Positions 22,167 through 36,600 of a stretch of 64,000 nt of DNA are shown here, piece after piece (the first letter of the stretch is position 1; each line of letters begins with the position of its first letter). The DNA is taken from positions 2,796,501-2,860,500 of the forward strand of contig NZ_JAJONA010000001.1 in assembly GCF_024699985.1 (NCBI RefSeq). The letters are read 5' to 3'. Below the pieces are notes generated by a model that was not told the DNA's origin, ran no database searches, and saw only the letters and a program-made list of their open reading frames with translations. The stretch comes from Phenylobacterium sp. J367. Its GTDB lineage: Bacteria > Pseudomonadota > Alphaproteobacteria > Caulobacterales > Caulobacteraceae. Position numbers and translations under genes: made by a program.

Positions 22167-22790
22167 GCGGCCGCGCGGGCGCCGAGCCCGCCGGCGCGGA
22201 CGATGAAGTCCACGACCGTGTCGACGCCGACGAGCCGCGTCAGGTCGGTGAACACATACGGCCGTTCCCCGCGCTGGACGCGGGCGTCTCGGTCCATGAC
22301 GGCCAGGTCCGCGCCGACGTGGGGCGCGAGGTCGGCCTTGTTGATGACCAGCAGGTCGGAGCGGGTGATCGCCGGCCCGCCCTTGCGGGGAATCTTTTCG
22401 CCCTGGCAGACGCTGACGACGTAGAGCGTGAGATCGGCGAGGTCCGGCGAGAAGGTGGCCGCCAGGTTATCGCCGCCGCTCTCGATGAAGATCACCTCCA
22501 GGCCGGGATGGCGCCGGCTCATCTCGGCGACGGCGGCCAGGTTCAGGCTGGCGTCCTCGCGGATGGCCGTGTGCGGACACCCCCCCGTCTCGACCCCCCA
22601 GGATGCGGTCCTCGGGCAGGGCCTGCAGCCGGTTGAGGATCAGGGCGTCCTCCTTGGTGTAGATGTCGTTGGTGATCACCGCGACGGAGTAGCGGCCGCG
22701 CATGGCCTTGCAGAGCTTCTCGGTGAGCGTCGTCTTGCCCGAGCCGACCGGGCCGCCGATGCCGACGCGCAAGGGTCCGTTGGCGCTCAT
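22163..22790 (-). CDS. ureG: Urease accessory GTPase UreG (frameshifted)
   Basis: The GTPase that drives nickel delivery to apo-urease with UreE, UreF and UreD. The N-terminal P-loop [23 protein letters not shown], the C-terminal [15 protein letters not shown] and the base motif NKADLAP are all present. An extra G (C6 in the plus strand near 22603) separates the halves. Corrected, [20 protein letters not shown], with the Ni-binding CPH motif, is restored and the length is 208 aa. It is the last gene of the urease operon. Confidence 0.94.
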
Positions 22791-23431
22791 GAGATGAAGA
22801 GCCTCCCGTCGAGGGTTTCGTGGCGCAACGCCATGATGTCGGAGACGACCGCGCAGGCCCCGAGGTCGTCGAGGGTGGACACGGCCGCGCGGCCCGCGGT
22901 CTCCAGGACCACCGGTTCCAGCGCCGCCAGCACCGCCACCCCGTCGGTCTGGCCCAGCGGCACGGCGCGGATCGCGACGCTGACGAGGTTGGCGGCAAAG
23001 GCGTGGAGGTAGGCCGTGAGCGCGGCGTCCAGCGGCAGGCCGGCGGCGGCGCAGGCATGGCCGGCGGCGACCGGATAGGGGACCGGCCCCTCCGGCAGGG
23101 CGGGCTCGAAGGCGCGGGCGGCGGCCAGGAAGGCCGCGCCCTGGCCGAGTGTCTCGCGCCGACGCTCGGCGGAGATGCAGTAGGCGCAGGCGAGCTCGGC
23201 GAGCTCGGCGAGTGCGGCCGGATCGCGCCAGGCGGCGGCGAACAGCACGGCGTCGGTCCAGCCGGAGCCCAGCTCGACAAGGCCCGACAGCCAGGCCGTC
23301 AGGGTGTCGGCGTCGCCAACCGCGCCCTGGCGGATCGCCGTCTCCAGGCCGTGCGAATAGCCGAACGCCCCCGTCGGGAAGGCCGGCGAGAACCAGGTCA
23401 GGAGCCGGAGCGTGGTGCTCTCAGTGGGCAT
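22787..23431 (-). CDS. ureF: Urease accessory protein UreF
   Basis: Partner of UreD and UreG in the urease maturation complex. It is intact at 214 aa with the family pattern [18 protein letters not shown] near the N-terminus, a central [14 protein letters not shown] helix and the C-terminal [16 protein letters not shown]. It overlaps ureG by four bases and ureE by 11 bases. Confidence 0.94.
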   Translation of the reverse strand: MPTESTTLRLLTWFSPAFPTGAFGYSHGLETAIRQGAVGDADTLTAWLSGLVELGSGWTDAVLFAAAWRDPAALAELAELACAYCISAERRRETLGQGAAFLAAARAFEPALPEGPVPYPVAAGHACAAAGLPLDAALTAYLHAFAANLVSVAIRAVPLGQTDGVAVLAALEPVVLETAGRAAVSTLDDLGACAVVSDIMALRHETLDGRLFIS

Positions 23432-23871
23432 GGTCGTGATAGGCGCCGCCCTCGGGATCGAACACCGCCTCCACCTCGCGGACCTCCGCGCCCTGGTGCT
23501 CCAGCATATGGGCGATGACGTGGTCGCGGCGGATCAGGATGCGGTCGGCTTCCACGGCGGCGGGGAGGTGCCGGTTGCCGATGTGCCAGGCGAGCTTCAC
23601 CAGCGCCGCGGCGGAGCGCGCCCGGACCTCCAGCAGGGGCTCTGGCCGGGCCACCACCTGCACCACCCCGCCGCAGCTCAGCACCAGGCCGTCGCCGTCG
23701 CGCAGATGCTTCGCGCCCTCCAGGTCCAGCAGGTACTGCGAGCCGGACGCGCTGGTCATGACGATCCGGCGGCGATGGCGGCCGTCATAGTCCAGCACCA
23801 CCTGGTCCGCGGGATGTCCGCGCCAGGCCCCGCCGGCAGCACGCTGGTGATCGGGGTCATCGGGGCCTCCA

Positions 23872-23872
<1 letters not shown>
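23421..23872 (-). CDS. ureE: Urease accessory nickel chaperone UreE (frameshifted)
   Basis: Binds nickel and hands it to UreG. The start at 23872 (TGATG with the ureC stop) gives [15 protein letters not shown]; the rest, [13 protein letters not shown] to the end, is in another frame. One missing G near 23827 restores [17 protein letters not shown] and a 150-aa protein. The conserved VLSCGG...[12 protein letters not shown] and [12 protein letters not shown] segments are present, and the C-terminus ends in the metal-binding YHDHAH. Confidence 0.92.
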
Positions 23873-25582
<1,710 letters not shown>

Positions 25583-25583
25583 C

Positions 25584-25889
25584 CTAGAGCCCGCCCATGA
25601 CGGCCTGGCGGAAGCCGTAGACGGTCCGCCCGCCGGCGAAGGGGACGAGCGTCACCTCCCGCGCCTGGCCGGGCTCGAAGCGCACCGCCGTACCGGCCGC
25701 GATGTCCAGCCGCATGCCGCGCGCCGCCGCCCGGTCGAAGTCCAGCGCCGGATTGGTCTCGAAGAAGTGGTAGTGGCTGCCCACCTGCACCGGCCGGTCG
25801 CCGGTGTTGGCGACCCGCAGCGTCACGGTCTCCGCGCCGGCGTTCAGCTCGAGGTCGCCCTCGGCCGGGATGATCTCGCCCGGGATCAC
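25584..25889 (-). CDS. ureB: Urease beta subunit
   Basis: A 101-aa structural subunit with the characteristic [18 protein letters not shown] start and [17 protein letters not shown]. It is intact. Its ATG overlaps the stop of the small upstream membrane-protein gene by four bases (25886-25889), so translation of ureB is probably coupled to that gene rather than directly to ureA. Confidence 0.96.
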   Translation of the reverse strand: MIPGEIIPAEGDLELNAGAETVTLRVANTGDRPVQVGSHYHFFETNPALDFDRAAARGMRLDIAAGTAVRFEPGQAREVTLVPFAGGRTVYGFRQAVMGGL

Positions 25890-26113
25890 TTCCGCACGCG
25901 CTTCAGCGCGAGCCGCGCGACGGGGACCGCAATCAACAGGACCACCGCGGCCAGGATCGCCAGGTGGTCGGGCTCGGTCAGCAGGTGCCGCAGGGCCGCC
26001 GCGTCGGCCATCTGCTCGTGATGGCCCTCGTGGGCGACGGCGGGCAGGGACATGACCACCGCGGCCAACGCCGCGCCGGCCGGGATGAGCCTGTTCCAGG
26101 ACTTGCGGTCCAT
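25886..26113 (-). CDS. 75-aa His-rich single-span membrane protein, HupE/UreJ-like, in the urease operon
   Basis: It lies between ureA and ureB. It has a signal peptide ([16 protein letters not shown]) probably cleaved to expose an N-terminal HEGHHEQM, then [20 protein letters not shown], and one transmembrane helix ending in basic [11 protein letters not shown]. The layout recalls the first part of HupE/UreJ nickel permeases (His-rich start, then a G/P-x-DH-LA helix), but it is far too short to be a permease. It is not a frameshift product: it ends in an ATGA overlap with ureB. A role in periplasmic nickel binding is inference. Confidence 0.6.
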   Translation of the reverse strand: MDRKSWNRLIPAGAALAAVVMSLPAVAHEGHHEQMADAAALRHLLTEPDHLAILAAVVLLIAVPVARLALKRVRK

Positions 26114-26123
26114 GTGCGCCTCC

Positions 26124-26426
26124 TCAGCGGATCGGGTGGTGGACGGTCACCAGCTTGGTGCCATCGGGAAAGGTCGCCTCGACCTGGACGTCGTGGATCA
26201 TCTCCGGGACGCCGGCCATGCACTGGTCGCGGCCGACCACATGGGCGCCGGCTTCCATCAGATCGGCGACGGAGCGGCCGTCGCGGGCCCCCTCGACCAC
26301 GAAGTCGGTAATCAGGGCGATGGCCTCGGGATGGTTCAGCTTCACGCCGCGCGCCAGGCGGGCGCGCGCGACGATGGCCGCCATCGCGACCAGCAGCTTG
26401 TCCTTCTCGCGGGGCGTCAGGTTCAT
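26124..26426 (-). CDS. ureA: Urease gamma subunit
   Basis: A 100-aa structural subunit: [40 protein letters not shown] and the C-terminal [20 protein letters not shown] are all conserved. It is intact. It lies five bases after ureD and ten before the 75-aa membrane protein. Confidence 0.96.
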   Translation of the reverse strand: MNLTPREKDKLLVAMAAIVARARLARGVKLNHPEAIALITDFVVEGARDGRSVADLMEAGAHVVGRDQCMAGVPEMIHDVQVEATFPDGTKLVTVHHPIR

Positions 26427-26431
26427 GGGCG

Positions 26432-27263
26432 TCAGCTCCGCCAGACGCGGGGCAGGGGCGCGCCGCCGCGCAGCGCCTCCAGCGTCGGGATCAGCGCGCG
26501 GCGCAGCGTCAGGCCGTCCGGCGCGGCGACGCGCGCCACGAGCTTGCCGTCGAATACGCTCGCGCCGCCGAGCTCGCCCAGCGCCGCGCGCGCCGGCTCC
26601 AGGAAGCGCCCGGCGTCCTCGGCGACCAGCAGCAGGGTGGCGAACGCCCGGGCGCCGGCCAGGAGCGGCGCGCGTGCTGCGGTGGCCGCCACGGCCCCCT
26701 CCAGCCGCAGGTCGTCGGCGAAGACCAGCCCGCCCGCCCGCCGGACCCGCCAGCGGTCGCGCAGCCGGCCGGCGCGGACGCTTTCGCCCATCGCCTGGCG
26801 GCCGAGGATCACCGCCTCGACCGCGAGGAAGCGCGCTCCGGCGGCAAGCGTCACGTCGATCGTGCGGGTCAGCGCGCCCCCGTCGAACAGTATGGTCTCC
26901 TGCGGCAGCCAGGCGAGCGTCGCGCCGGCCCCCCGCCGTGAGCTCGCAGCGCACCTCGGCGTCGCCGCCCGCCGAACGGTAGATCCGCTCGCAGGCCTGG
27001 GTCGTGACGGTCAGCTCGGCGCCTTCGCCCGCCTCGGCCCGCCAGGCCAGGCGGTCGCCGCCCGTCAGGCCGCCGGCGGTGTTGATCAGCACCGCCTCCA
27101 GGCCCGGCGCCTCGGCGCTGCGGGGCAGGCGGATCTTGGCGCAGCCGTCCTGGTAGAGCCGGCCCAGCCGGGTGATCCCGTCATGCCGCACGCTCACCCG
27201 TCCGGCGCCGCGGGCGCGCTGCAGAAGGCCGTCGAGCGGCTGTGGAACGGGACCCTGGAACAC
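26432..27263 (-). CDS. ureD: Urease accessory protein UreD (frameshifted)
   Basis: Scaffold of the UreDFG complex on apo-urease and first gene of the operon. The likely start is GTG at 27263. Conserved features are the N-terminal [34 protein letters not shown] and the C-terminal GRQAMGE. An extra G in the G6 near 26931 splits it; corrected, [20 protein letters not shown] is continuous and the length is 276 aa. Confidence 0.92.
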
Positions 27264-27302
27264 CGGATCACGGTGCGCCGACCGCCCGGCCAGTCCAGCG
27301 AA

Positions 27303-27325
27303 GGCGCGCCGCCGGGCGGCGCGCC
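27303..27325. repeat. 23-bp palindrome upstream of ureD
   Basis: The 11-base arms GGCGCGCCGCC (27303-27313) and GGCGGCGCGCC (27315-27325) are exact inverse complements around a single G. It lies 40 bases before the ureD start, in its leader or promoter region. Confidence 0.5.
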
Positions 27326-27480
27326 GGGCCAGGCGCCCAGGAAATAGGCGCCTTGCCGCCCGGTCGTCGGAGCGGCTCGACCGCCCGGCGAGGAGACCCT
27401 GCAGCGGCCAGCCTCAGGTTGTGCGCGCGGAACGGCTCTCGCCGGGATTGTCAGTTGACGGGATAAACCAACCCGCTTGT

Positions 27481-27494
27481 CCCCCAAATGGGGG
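27481..27494. promoter_or_regulatory. Symmetric operator-like site upstream of the RTX gene
   Basis: CCCCCAAATGGGGG is a perfect 14-base dyad (six pairs around AA), isolated in the AT-richer part of the divergent region, 129 bases before the RTX start. Its form (CCCC-N6-GGGG) suits a dimeric activator or repressor such as a LuxR/FixJ-type protein. The regulator is unknown. Confidence 0.4.
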
Positions 27495-27622
27495 ATGTGG
27501 GCGCCCCGCCCCCTCTTAACGCTTGAGTAAGGACCGGCCGCTCGTCGGCTGGAGTGGGGGAATCTCATCGGTCCGCAAGGGTTCAACAACGCGCGGATTC
27601 CGCGCGCGTGGAGGGTTTTGCC

Positions 27623-30600
27623 GTGGCTGCGGATTTCGGGACGAGCGGGAACGACAATCTTCCGGGGACGGTCGAAGCCGACCTGCTGGAGGGTCTGGCT
27701 GGCGCGGACACGCTTTCGGGCGGGGCTGGCGACGACACCGTCCGGGGCGGCGACGACGACGACCGCCTGCACGGCGACAGCGGCAACGATCTGCTGGACG
27801 GCGGCGCGGGCCACGACGTGGCGGCCTTCTACCTGCCCGAGGGCACGGCGGGGACCCTTCGTCTCGTCCCGGGCGACGAGACAGGCGAGTTCTTCGTCGA
27901 GCTGGTGAACGGCGGCGACGCCAGCCAGGTCTTCCGGGTCACTCTGGCCGACGGCGACGCCGTGGTGCAGGGCCTGAACCAGGGCTCCTCCTGGGGAACC
28001 GACACGGTCGTCGACGTCGAGGAGCTGCACTTCTTCGTCGCCTCGCAGGACGGCTCCGGGTCGTTCGTGGGCATCAACTTCACCCTCACCGTCCCGCAGA
28101 TCGTCAACAACTTCGCCCACGTGAACGGCACGGTGGCCGCCGACGTCATCGCCATGACGGAGCTCTATCCGTCGGCCGCGGCGAGCGCCGACCTGAACGC
28201 CGACGGCGGCCACGGCGACGACGTCATGACGGGCCACGCCGGCCGCAACTACCTGATCGGCGGGGCGGGCGACGACACCATCGACGGCGGCGCGGGCACG
28301 GCCGACACGGCCGCCTTCCGCATCCCGGCCAACACCACGGGCGCCCTGCGGTTCGTCGAGGGTGTGGGCCCCGACGCGGGCTCGGTGATCGTCGAACTGG
28401 TCAACGGCGGCGTCGGCGAGGCCATCTTCAAGGTCACGGTGACCGGCCAGGGCCAGGCGACCGTCCAGGGCCTGGGCGACATGGCCTACCTGGGGACCGA
28501 CACGGTCACCAACACCGAGAGCCTGCACTTCGCGGCCGATCTCCAGAACCCACCCAACGACCTCTCGAAGGGCCTGCTGCTCGTCTACCAGCCGGGCCCG
28601 GTCAGCAACGACTTCGCCTTCGTCAGCGGCTCGGCGGGCGGCGACAGCATCGACGTGGCGGCGCTCTATCCGAACGCGACCAACGTCGATGTGGGCGTCA
28701 ACGGCGAGTTCGGCGCCGACACCATCTCCGGCCACGACGGCCAGGACTGGGCGCTGGACGGCGGCGCCGGCGACGACAAGCTGCTGGGCCTCGGCGGCGA
28801 CGACTATCTGGTGGGCGGCGCGGGCGCCGACACCGTCGACGGCGGCGCGGGCGACGACACCGCGGCCTTCCGCCTGCCGGCCGGAACCACGGGCGCGCTG
28901 CGGGTCGTCGAAGGCGCCCAGGACGGCCAGCTCGTGGTCCAGCTCGTCCAGGGCCAGACCGTCACCGACGTCTTCCAGGTGACGCTTGGCGACAACGGCG
29001 CCGCGACCGTCACGGGGATCAACCTCGCCGAGCACCTCGGGACCGACACGGTCACCAACCTCGAGCACCTGCACTTCCTGGTCGACCAGGGCGGCGACAA
29101 CGGCCCGTTCGTCTCCATCGACCGCGTCCTGGGCGTCAGCCCGACCCACGTCGGCGGCACGCCGGGGAACGACACCATCGACATCGCGACGCAGCCGGGC
29201 GTGAACCTGGCCGGCGGGGTCAACGCCAACGGCGGCTTCGGGGCCGACACCATCTCCGGACATGCGGGCCAGAACTATCTCGAGGGGGGGTTCGGGCGAC
29301 GACGTCCTGGAAGGCCGCGACGGCGGCGACAACCTGCAGGGCCAGGCCGGCGACGACGCGCTGAACGGCGGCTCGGGCGACGACCGCCTGGTCGGCGGGG
29401 CGGGCGACGACACCATGGACGGCGGCGCGGGGAACAACGACCTCGCGGTCTTCGAGCTGCCCGCCGGCACGGTGGGCGCGCTGCGCGTGGTCGAAGGCGA
29501 CGAGCCGCGCGAGTTCTTCGTCGAGCTGGTCGACAACAACGTCGGCGTCCCGGTCTTCCGCGTGGTGGTCAACGGCGACGCGGCGACGGTCGAGGGGCTG
29601 GGCGACTTCGAGTGGCACGGGACCGACACCGTCACCAGCGCCGACCAGCTCCAGTTCATGGTCACGCCGTTCAGCCAGAGCCAGTTCGCGACCATCAACC
29701 TGACCCCGCGCGTGAACGCTCCCCAGAACGGCTCCGCCTTCGTGGGCGGCACGCCGAACGGCGACAACATCGACCTGGCGGCCATGCAATCGGGCCTGGC
29801 CGACAACATCGCGTCCCAGGTCAACGGCCAGCAGGGCGACGACACGATCTCGGGCCGCGCCAACGCCAACACCTCGGTGAACGGCGCGGCCGGCGACGAC
29901 AAGGTGACCACCTTCGCGGGCGCCGACGCCCTGACCGGCGGGGTCGGCAACGACACCCTGAGCGCGGGCGCCGGGGGCGACTATCTCTCCGGCGGCGAGG
30001 GCGACGACAGCCTGGACGGCGGCGACGGCTTCGACCGCGCCTCCTATTACAGCGCGACGGTCGGCGTGAAGGTCGACCTGAGCCAGACCGGGCCGCAGAA
30101 CACCGGCCTCGGCACGGACACCCTGGTCAACATCGAGCACATCTCGGGCGGCGAGCTCTCCGACACGCTCACCGGCAACGCGGGCGACAACTGGCTCTGG
30201 GGCTCCAGCGGCGGCAACGACAGCCTGAACGGCGGCGCAGGCAACGACCTGCTGATGGTCGCGGCGGGCGACAACACCCTGACCGGCGGCGACGGCGACG
30301 ACACGGCCGCGTTCACGGCGGCGACCGGGGGCGTGAAGGTCTCCCTGGCGGTTGAGGACGGCGAGAGCCAGGTCACCGGCCAGGGCGCCATGACGCTCGT
30401 CGGCATCGAGAACCTTTCGGGCTCGGTCCACACCGACACCCTGACCGGCGACGCGGGCGCCAATGTGCTTGCCGGCTACAGCGGCGACGACCGGCTCGAC
30501 GGCGGCGGCGGCGGCGACATCCTGCTGGGCGACGGGGCCATCGACCTGGAAGGCAACGGCGTCGGCCCGATCACCGTCTATCCCGACGTGGCCGACGTCG

Positions 30601-33600
30601 GCGAGGCCGGCGGCGCCGACACCCTCACCGGCGGCGCGGGGAATGACACCCTGGCCGGCGGGACGGGGACCGACACGGCGGTCTTCTCGGGCGCGCGCAG
30701 CGACTACCTCGTCACCGCCAACGGCGACGGTTCGGTCACCGTGGCCGACCAGCGGCCCGACGCGGATGGGACGGACACGCTCTGGGACATCGAGTTCCTG
30801 ACGTTCTCCGACCAGACGCTCTCGATCTCCGCGGCCACCGGCCAGCCGGCCGACCCGATCTTCGGGTCCTCCGGCGCGGACACGCTCAACGGCACGGACG
30901 ACGGCGAGCTGGTTTCCGGCGGGGGAGGCAACGACGCCATCTTCGCCGCCGGCGGCGACGACAGCGTCATGGGCGGCGACGGCCACGACGGCCTGCGCGG
31001 CCAGGCGGGCAATGACACGGTCCAGGGCGAGGCGGGCGACGATCTGGTCTCAGGCGGCGACGGCGACGACATCCTGGACGGCGGCGCCGGCATCGACCGC
31101 GCCTCGTTCAGCCCGGGGGCCACGGGCGGAGTCCGTGTGGACCTCGCGATCCAGGGCGAATCCCAGAACACGCTGCAGGGTCAGGACACCCTGATCGGCG
31201 TCGAGCATGTCTCCGGCACCCGCTACAGCGACACCCTCTCCGGCAATGCCGGCGACAACTGGGTCTGGGGTGGTTCCGACGGCTCGGGGGTCACCGGCAA
31301 CGACCTGATCGACGGCCGCGAGGGCAACGACCTGGTCCAGGTCGGGACCGGCGACCACACCGTTCAGGGCGGCTCCGGCGTCGACACCCTGTCCTTCGAA
31401 GGCAACGGCACGGACATCACCTCGGCCGGCGTCGCGGTCTCCCTGGCGCTCCAGGATGCGCCGCAGGACACCCGTCAGGGCCAGATGGTCGTCAGCGGGT
31501 TCGAGAACCTGTCGGGTTCGCGCTTCGCCGACACCCTGCAGGGTGACCAGTTCGCCAACATCCTGCTCGGCCATGCGGGTTCGGATTCCCTCTCCGGCGG
31601 GGCGGGGAACGACGTGCTGCGCGGCGACGCCGTCGCCCGCGTCGACACTCACGGGGCCGGCACCTCCGGTCCCCTCACCACGGCGTTGGACGGCTCTGGC
31701 GCCGACACGCTGGACGGCGGCTCCGGCGACGACATCCTGGCCGCCGGCGACGGCGACGATGACATGTCCGGCGGGTCCGGCGCCGACACCCTGTTCAGCG
31801 GCACAGGCGCCGACCACATCCGCGGCGGTGCGGGCGTCGACCGCTTCACCCTCGCGGGCGCGCGCAGCGACTACGACATCCAGCTCCAGTCGGACGGCTC
31901 GATCCACGTCCTCGACCTGCGCAGCGGAAGCCCCGAAGGCGCCGACACCGTCACCGACGTAGAGGTCTTCGCCTTCAGCGGCGGCAGTGTGGTGGTGGCC
32001 GCCGCAGATCTCTTCGACGTCGACGAGAACGTGGTCACCGGCACGTCCGCCGCCGACACCCTGGACGGCGGCTCGGGCGCCGACATGCTCGACGGCCTGC
32101 AGGGGGACGACCGCCTGCACGGCCTCGGGGGCAATGACCGGATCGACGGCGGTCCGGGCAAGGACGTGGCCGCGTTCTGGCTGCCCGAGGGCACGCCGGG
32201 GACGCTCCGCCTCGTGCCGGCGCCGGCGGCGATGCGGGCAAGTATTTCATCGAGCTGGTCGACGGCGCGACGGTCAGCCAGATCTTCCGGATCACCCCGG
32301 TCGACGGCGGCGACGCCATCGTCCAGGGGCTGAACGAGGCGGCCCACCTGGGCACGGACACGATCTCCGACGTCGAGGAGCTGCACTTCTTCGTCGCGTC
32401 GTCGAGCGGCAATGGGTCGTTCGTCGGCGTCAACCTCGCGCCACGGGTGGACGCGGTCAGCAACAACTTCGGCTTCGTCGAGGGTGCGCTCGGCAACGAC
32501 GTCATCGACCTGGCGCAGGCCTATCCGGGCGCGGCGGCGTCCGTGGACATGGGCGTCAACGGCGGGTTCGGCGACGACACCATCACCGGCCACGCGGGCA
32601 AGGACTGGGCGCTTCAAGGCGGGGCGGGCAATGACAAGCTGCTTGGCCTCGGCGGCGACGACTACCTGATCGGCGGCGCGGGCTCCGACACCCTCGACGG
32701 CGGCGCGGGCGCCGATATCGCCACCTTCCACCTGCCGTCCGGCAACACGACCGGATTCCTGCGCCTCGTGGCGGGTCAGGAGCCGGGCACGCTCGTCGTC
32801 CAGCACATCGACGGCAGCGCGACCTTCGACATCTTCAAGATCACGGTGACCGGACAGGGCGCCGCGACCGTCCAGGGCATCGGCTACATGGCCCACCTGG
32901 GGACGGACACGGTCTCGAACGTCGAGCAGCTCCACATCTTCCCGGAGGTCCAGAACGTGCCGAACGGCATGTTCCTGGGCGTGAACCTCATCCCGCAGTC
33001 GGGGGTCAACGGCTCGAACTACTGGATCGGCGGCTCGGCGGGCAACGACGCCATCGACGTCGCCGCCTACCACCCGAACCCGAACGGCAACCCGGTCGGC
33101 GCCAACGGCGACTTCGGCGACGACACCCTCACCGGCCATTCCGGTAACGACCGCAACCTCGAAGGCGGCGCGGGCGCCGACAAGCTGATCGGCCAGGGCG
33201 GCGACGACTACCTCGTCGGCGGGGACGGCAGCGACACGATCGACGGCGGCGCCGGCCACGACAGCGCGGCCTTCCGCCTGCCGCAGGGCACGACCGGCAC
33301 GCTGCGCCTCGTCGAGGGCCAGCAGCCGGGCCAGATCATCGTCCAGCTCGTCAACGGCTCGACGGTCACCGACTACTTCAACGTTACGCTGGGCGACGGC
33401 GGCGACGCGGTGGTGACGGGCGTCGGCCCGATGGCCCACCTGGGGACCGACACGGTCACCGGCGTCGAGCATCTGGAGTTCTACCCGGACGGCGGCGGCC
33501 AGCCGGCCATCACCATCCACCGCACGCTGAACGTCAGTTCGGGCTTCGTGGACGGCACGCCGGGCGCCGACCTCATCGACTTCCTGGCCCAGCCGGGCGT

Positions 33601-36600
33601 GAACCTCGCCGGCATCATCAACGCCAACGGCGGCCTCGGCGCCGACATCATCTCCGGCCACGACGGCCAGAGCCAGGGCCTGAATGGCGGCGCGGGGGGA
33701 CGACAGCATCTCCGGGCGCGGCGGCGACGACTACATGTCGGGCGGCGCGGGCAATGACACCATCGACGGCGGGACGGGCGCGAACGACGTCGCCGCCTAC
33801 CAGCTGCCGGTCGGCACGACGGGCGTGCTCTATACCTACGACGGCGCGCCGGGCGAGATGTTCGTCGAGCTCGAACAGGCGGACGGCTCCAGCGAAACCA
33901 TCTTCCGCGTCGTGGTGAACGGCGGGTCCGTCACCGTCCAGGGCCAGGGCTCCATGGCCTGGCTCGGGACCGACACGGTCTCCAACGTCGACCAGCTCCA
34001 CTTCCTGGTGCCGGCCGCCCAGCAGGGCCAGCCGATCGCCCAGGGCCAGTTCGCGGCGGTCTACCTCAGCCAGTTCACCGGCCAGGTGCAGAACAACCAG
34101 GCCTTCGTGGGCGGCGGTTTCAGCGGCGACACCATCGACCTGGCCGCGCTCTACCCGGGCGTCGACCCGGCGGTGATCCTCGTGGCCAACGGCTACCAGG
34201 GCGCCGACGTCGTCTTCGGCCACGACCAGACCGACGATCTCGCCGGCGGCCAGGGCGACGACCAGCTCGACGGGCGCGGCGGCCACGACTTCCTGCGCGG
34301 CCAGGCGGGCGCCGACACCCTGCTCGGCGGGGACGGCGACGACTACCTGTCCGGCGGCGGCGGCGCCGACCTGCTCGACGGCGGGGCCGGCATCGACCGA
34401 GTCTCGCTCTACAGCGAGACCACCGGGGTCAAGGCCGACCTGGCCCTGACCACGGCCCAGGACACCGGCCTGGGAATGGACACGCTCGTCAACGTCGAGC
34501 ACGTCTCCGGCGGCGAGAAGTCCGACACGCTCAGCGGCAACGACGGGGCCAACTGGCTCTGGGGCTCGGGCGGCGGCAACGACGTCCTCGACGGCCGCGG
34601 CGGCGACGACCTGCTCACCGTTGCCGAGGGCGACCACACCCTGATCGGCGGCCAAGGCTACGACTCCGTGGTCGTGCAGGACGTGGACGGCGGGGTCACG
34701 ATCTCGCTGGCGACGCCCGGCGTGGCCCAGGCGACCGGCCAGGGCTCGATGACGCTGTCCGGCATCGAGAACCTGTCGGGCACGATCCACGGCGACCGGC
34801 TGACCGGCGACGACACCAGCAACATCCTGGCCGGCGACGGCGGCAGCGACACCCTTGTGGGTGGCGACGGCAACGACTGGCTCTACGGCGACGGCGAGAT
34901 CGACGTGGACAACCACGGCCTCGGCGGCTCCGGCCCGATCAGGTATTCCGCCAACTTCAACAGCACGATGTACGCCGGCGGGGCCGACGACCTGATCGGC
35001 GGCAGCGGCGCCGACACCCTCAAGGGCGGCGTCGGCGACGACAGCCTCACCGGCGGCGCGGGCAACGACGCGATCGATGGCGGCGACGGCGCCGACATCG
35101 CCGTCTTCTCCGGCCCGCTCCGACTACCGGATCGACACGCCGGTCGGCGGGCCGGTGACGATCACCGACCTGCGCAGCGGCAGCCCCGACGGGGTCGACG
35201 TTCTCGTCGACGTGGAACGGGTGGCGTTCAGCGACGGGACCGTCAGCCTGGCCGGCGCGCTGTTCGGCGGGCCGGGCGCCGACACCATCCTCGGCGGCAA
35301 TGCCGACGACACGATCTCGGGCCTCGGCGGCAACGACAACCTGCAGGGCCTGAACGGCAACGACCTCATCGAGGGCGACCAGGGGGACGACGTGCTCATC
35401 GGCGGCGGCGGGGATGACACCCTGCGCGGCGGCGAGGGGCAGGACATCTTCTTCGCCGGCCCGGGGGCCGACGTGATCGACGGCGGTGCGGGCCTGGACC
35501 GTGCGGCCTTCCAGGGCGGCCCGGCCGTCAACATCAGCCTGGAGATCTCCGGGGCCCAGGCGACGGCCCAGGGCTCGAAGACCCTGGTCGGGATCGAGCA
35601 CCTGTCCGGCACGGTCGGCAGCGATACGCTGACTGGCGATTCCAACGCCAACTTCCTGTGGTCGTTCGGCGACACCGTGACCGGCGGCGGCGGCAACGAC
35701 GTGCTGTCCGGCCGCGGCGGCGACGACCTGCTGCTGGTGGCGCAGGGCGATCACGCCCTGGACGGCGGCGACGGCATCGATGCCGTCGTCCTCAGCTACG
35801 CGGTGACCGGCGGCGCGAGGATCGACCTCAACCTGAGCGGCCCGCAGGACACCCTGCGCGGCTCGATGACCCTGCAGGGCATCGAGAACCTGTCCGGCAC
35901 GGCCTTCGACGATACCCTGACGGGCGACGCCCAGGCCAATGTGCTCGCCGGGATGCGCGGCGCCGACCGGCTGGACGGCCGGGACGGCGACGACCTGCTG
36001 TACGGCGATGGCGAGATCACCATCGTCGCCGGCGCCTTCGAGGTGCTCGACGGCCCGTCCACATCGGTGGGTGCGCCGACCGCGCCGGTCGGTTCCGACA
36101 CCCTGTTCGGCGGGGCCGGCAAGGACACCCTCGACGGCGGCGGCGGCGACGACTGGCTCTACGGCCAGGAAGGCGACGACCGTATCGACGGGGGCGCGGG
36201 CCATGACTCCGCCGGCTTCTGGCTGCCGGAGGGCACGGCCGGGATCCTGCGCATCGTCACCGGATCCGGCGGCGACGCCGGCAAGCAGATCGTCGAGCTG
36301 GTCGACGGATCGACGGTCACCAGGGTCTTCGAGGTCACGATCGAAGACGGCGACGCCGTCGTCACGGGCTTCAACCAGGCGGCGCACCTGGGAACCGACA
36401 CCGTCACCGACGTGGAGTGGCTCAACTTCTTCATCGCCTCGTCGAGCGGCGCCGGCTCTGCCGTCAGCCTGAGCCTCGGCGTCCAGGCGCCGCCGATCGT
36501 CGACAACCGCGCCCATGTGACCGGGTCGTCGCTGGACGACGTGATCGACATGGCGGACCTCTATCCGTCGGCGGCCGCGGAGGTGGAGCTCAACGCCGGC

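Larger units (their letters stand above)
27264..27622. other. Divergent intergenic region between ureD and the giant RTX gene
   Basis: This 359-base region between two divergent genes carries no coding sequence I can support. It holds a 23-base near-perfect palindrome at 27303-27325, a smaller dyad AGGCGCC/GGCGCCT at 27331-27353, a TTGACG at 27455-27460 without a convincing -10, and the CCCCCA-AA-TGGGGG palindrome annotated separately. It must contain the promoters of both the urease operon and the RTX gene. Confidence 0.5.

Noticed and set aside
27516..27530. Possible CtrA site TTAA-N7-GTAA upstream of the RTX gene
   Set aside because: One half-site deviates from TTAA, and such a match is expected by chance in an intergenic region; no supporting second site was found.
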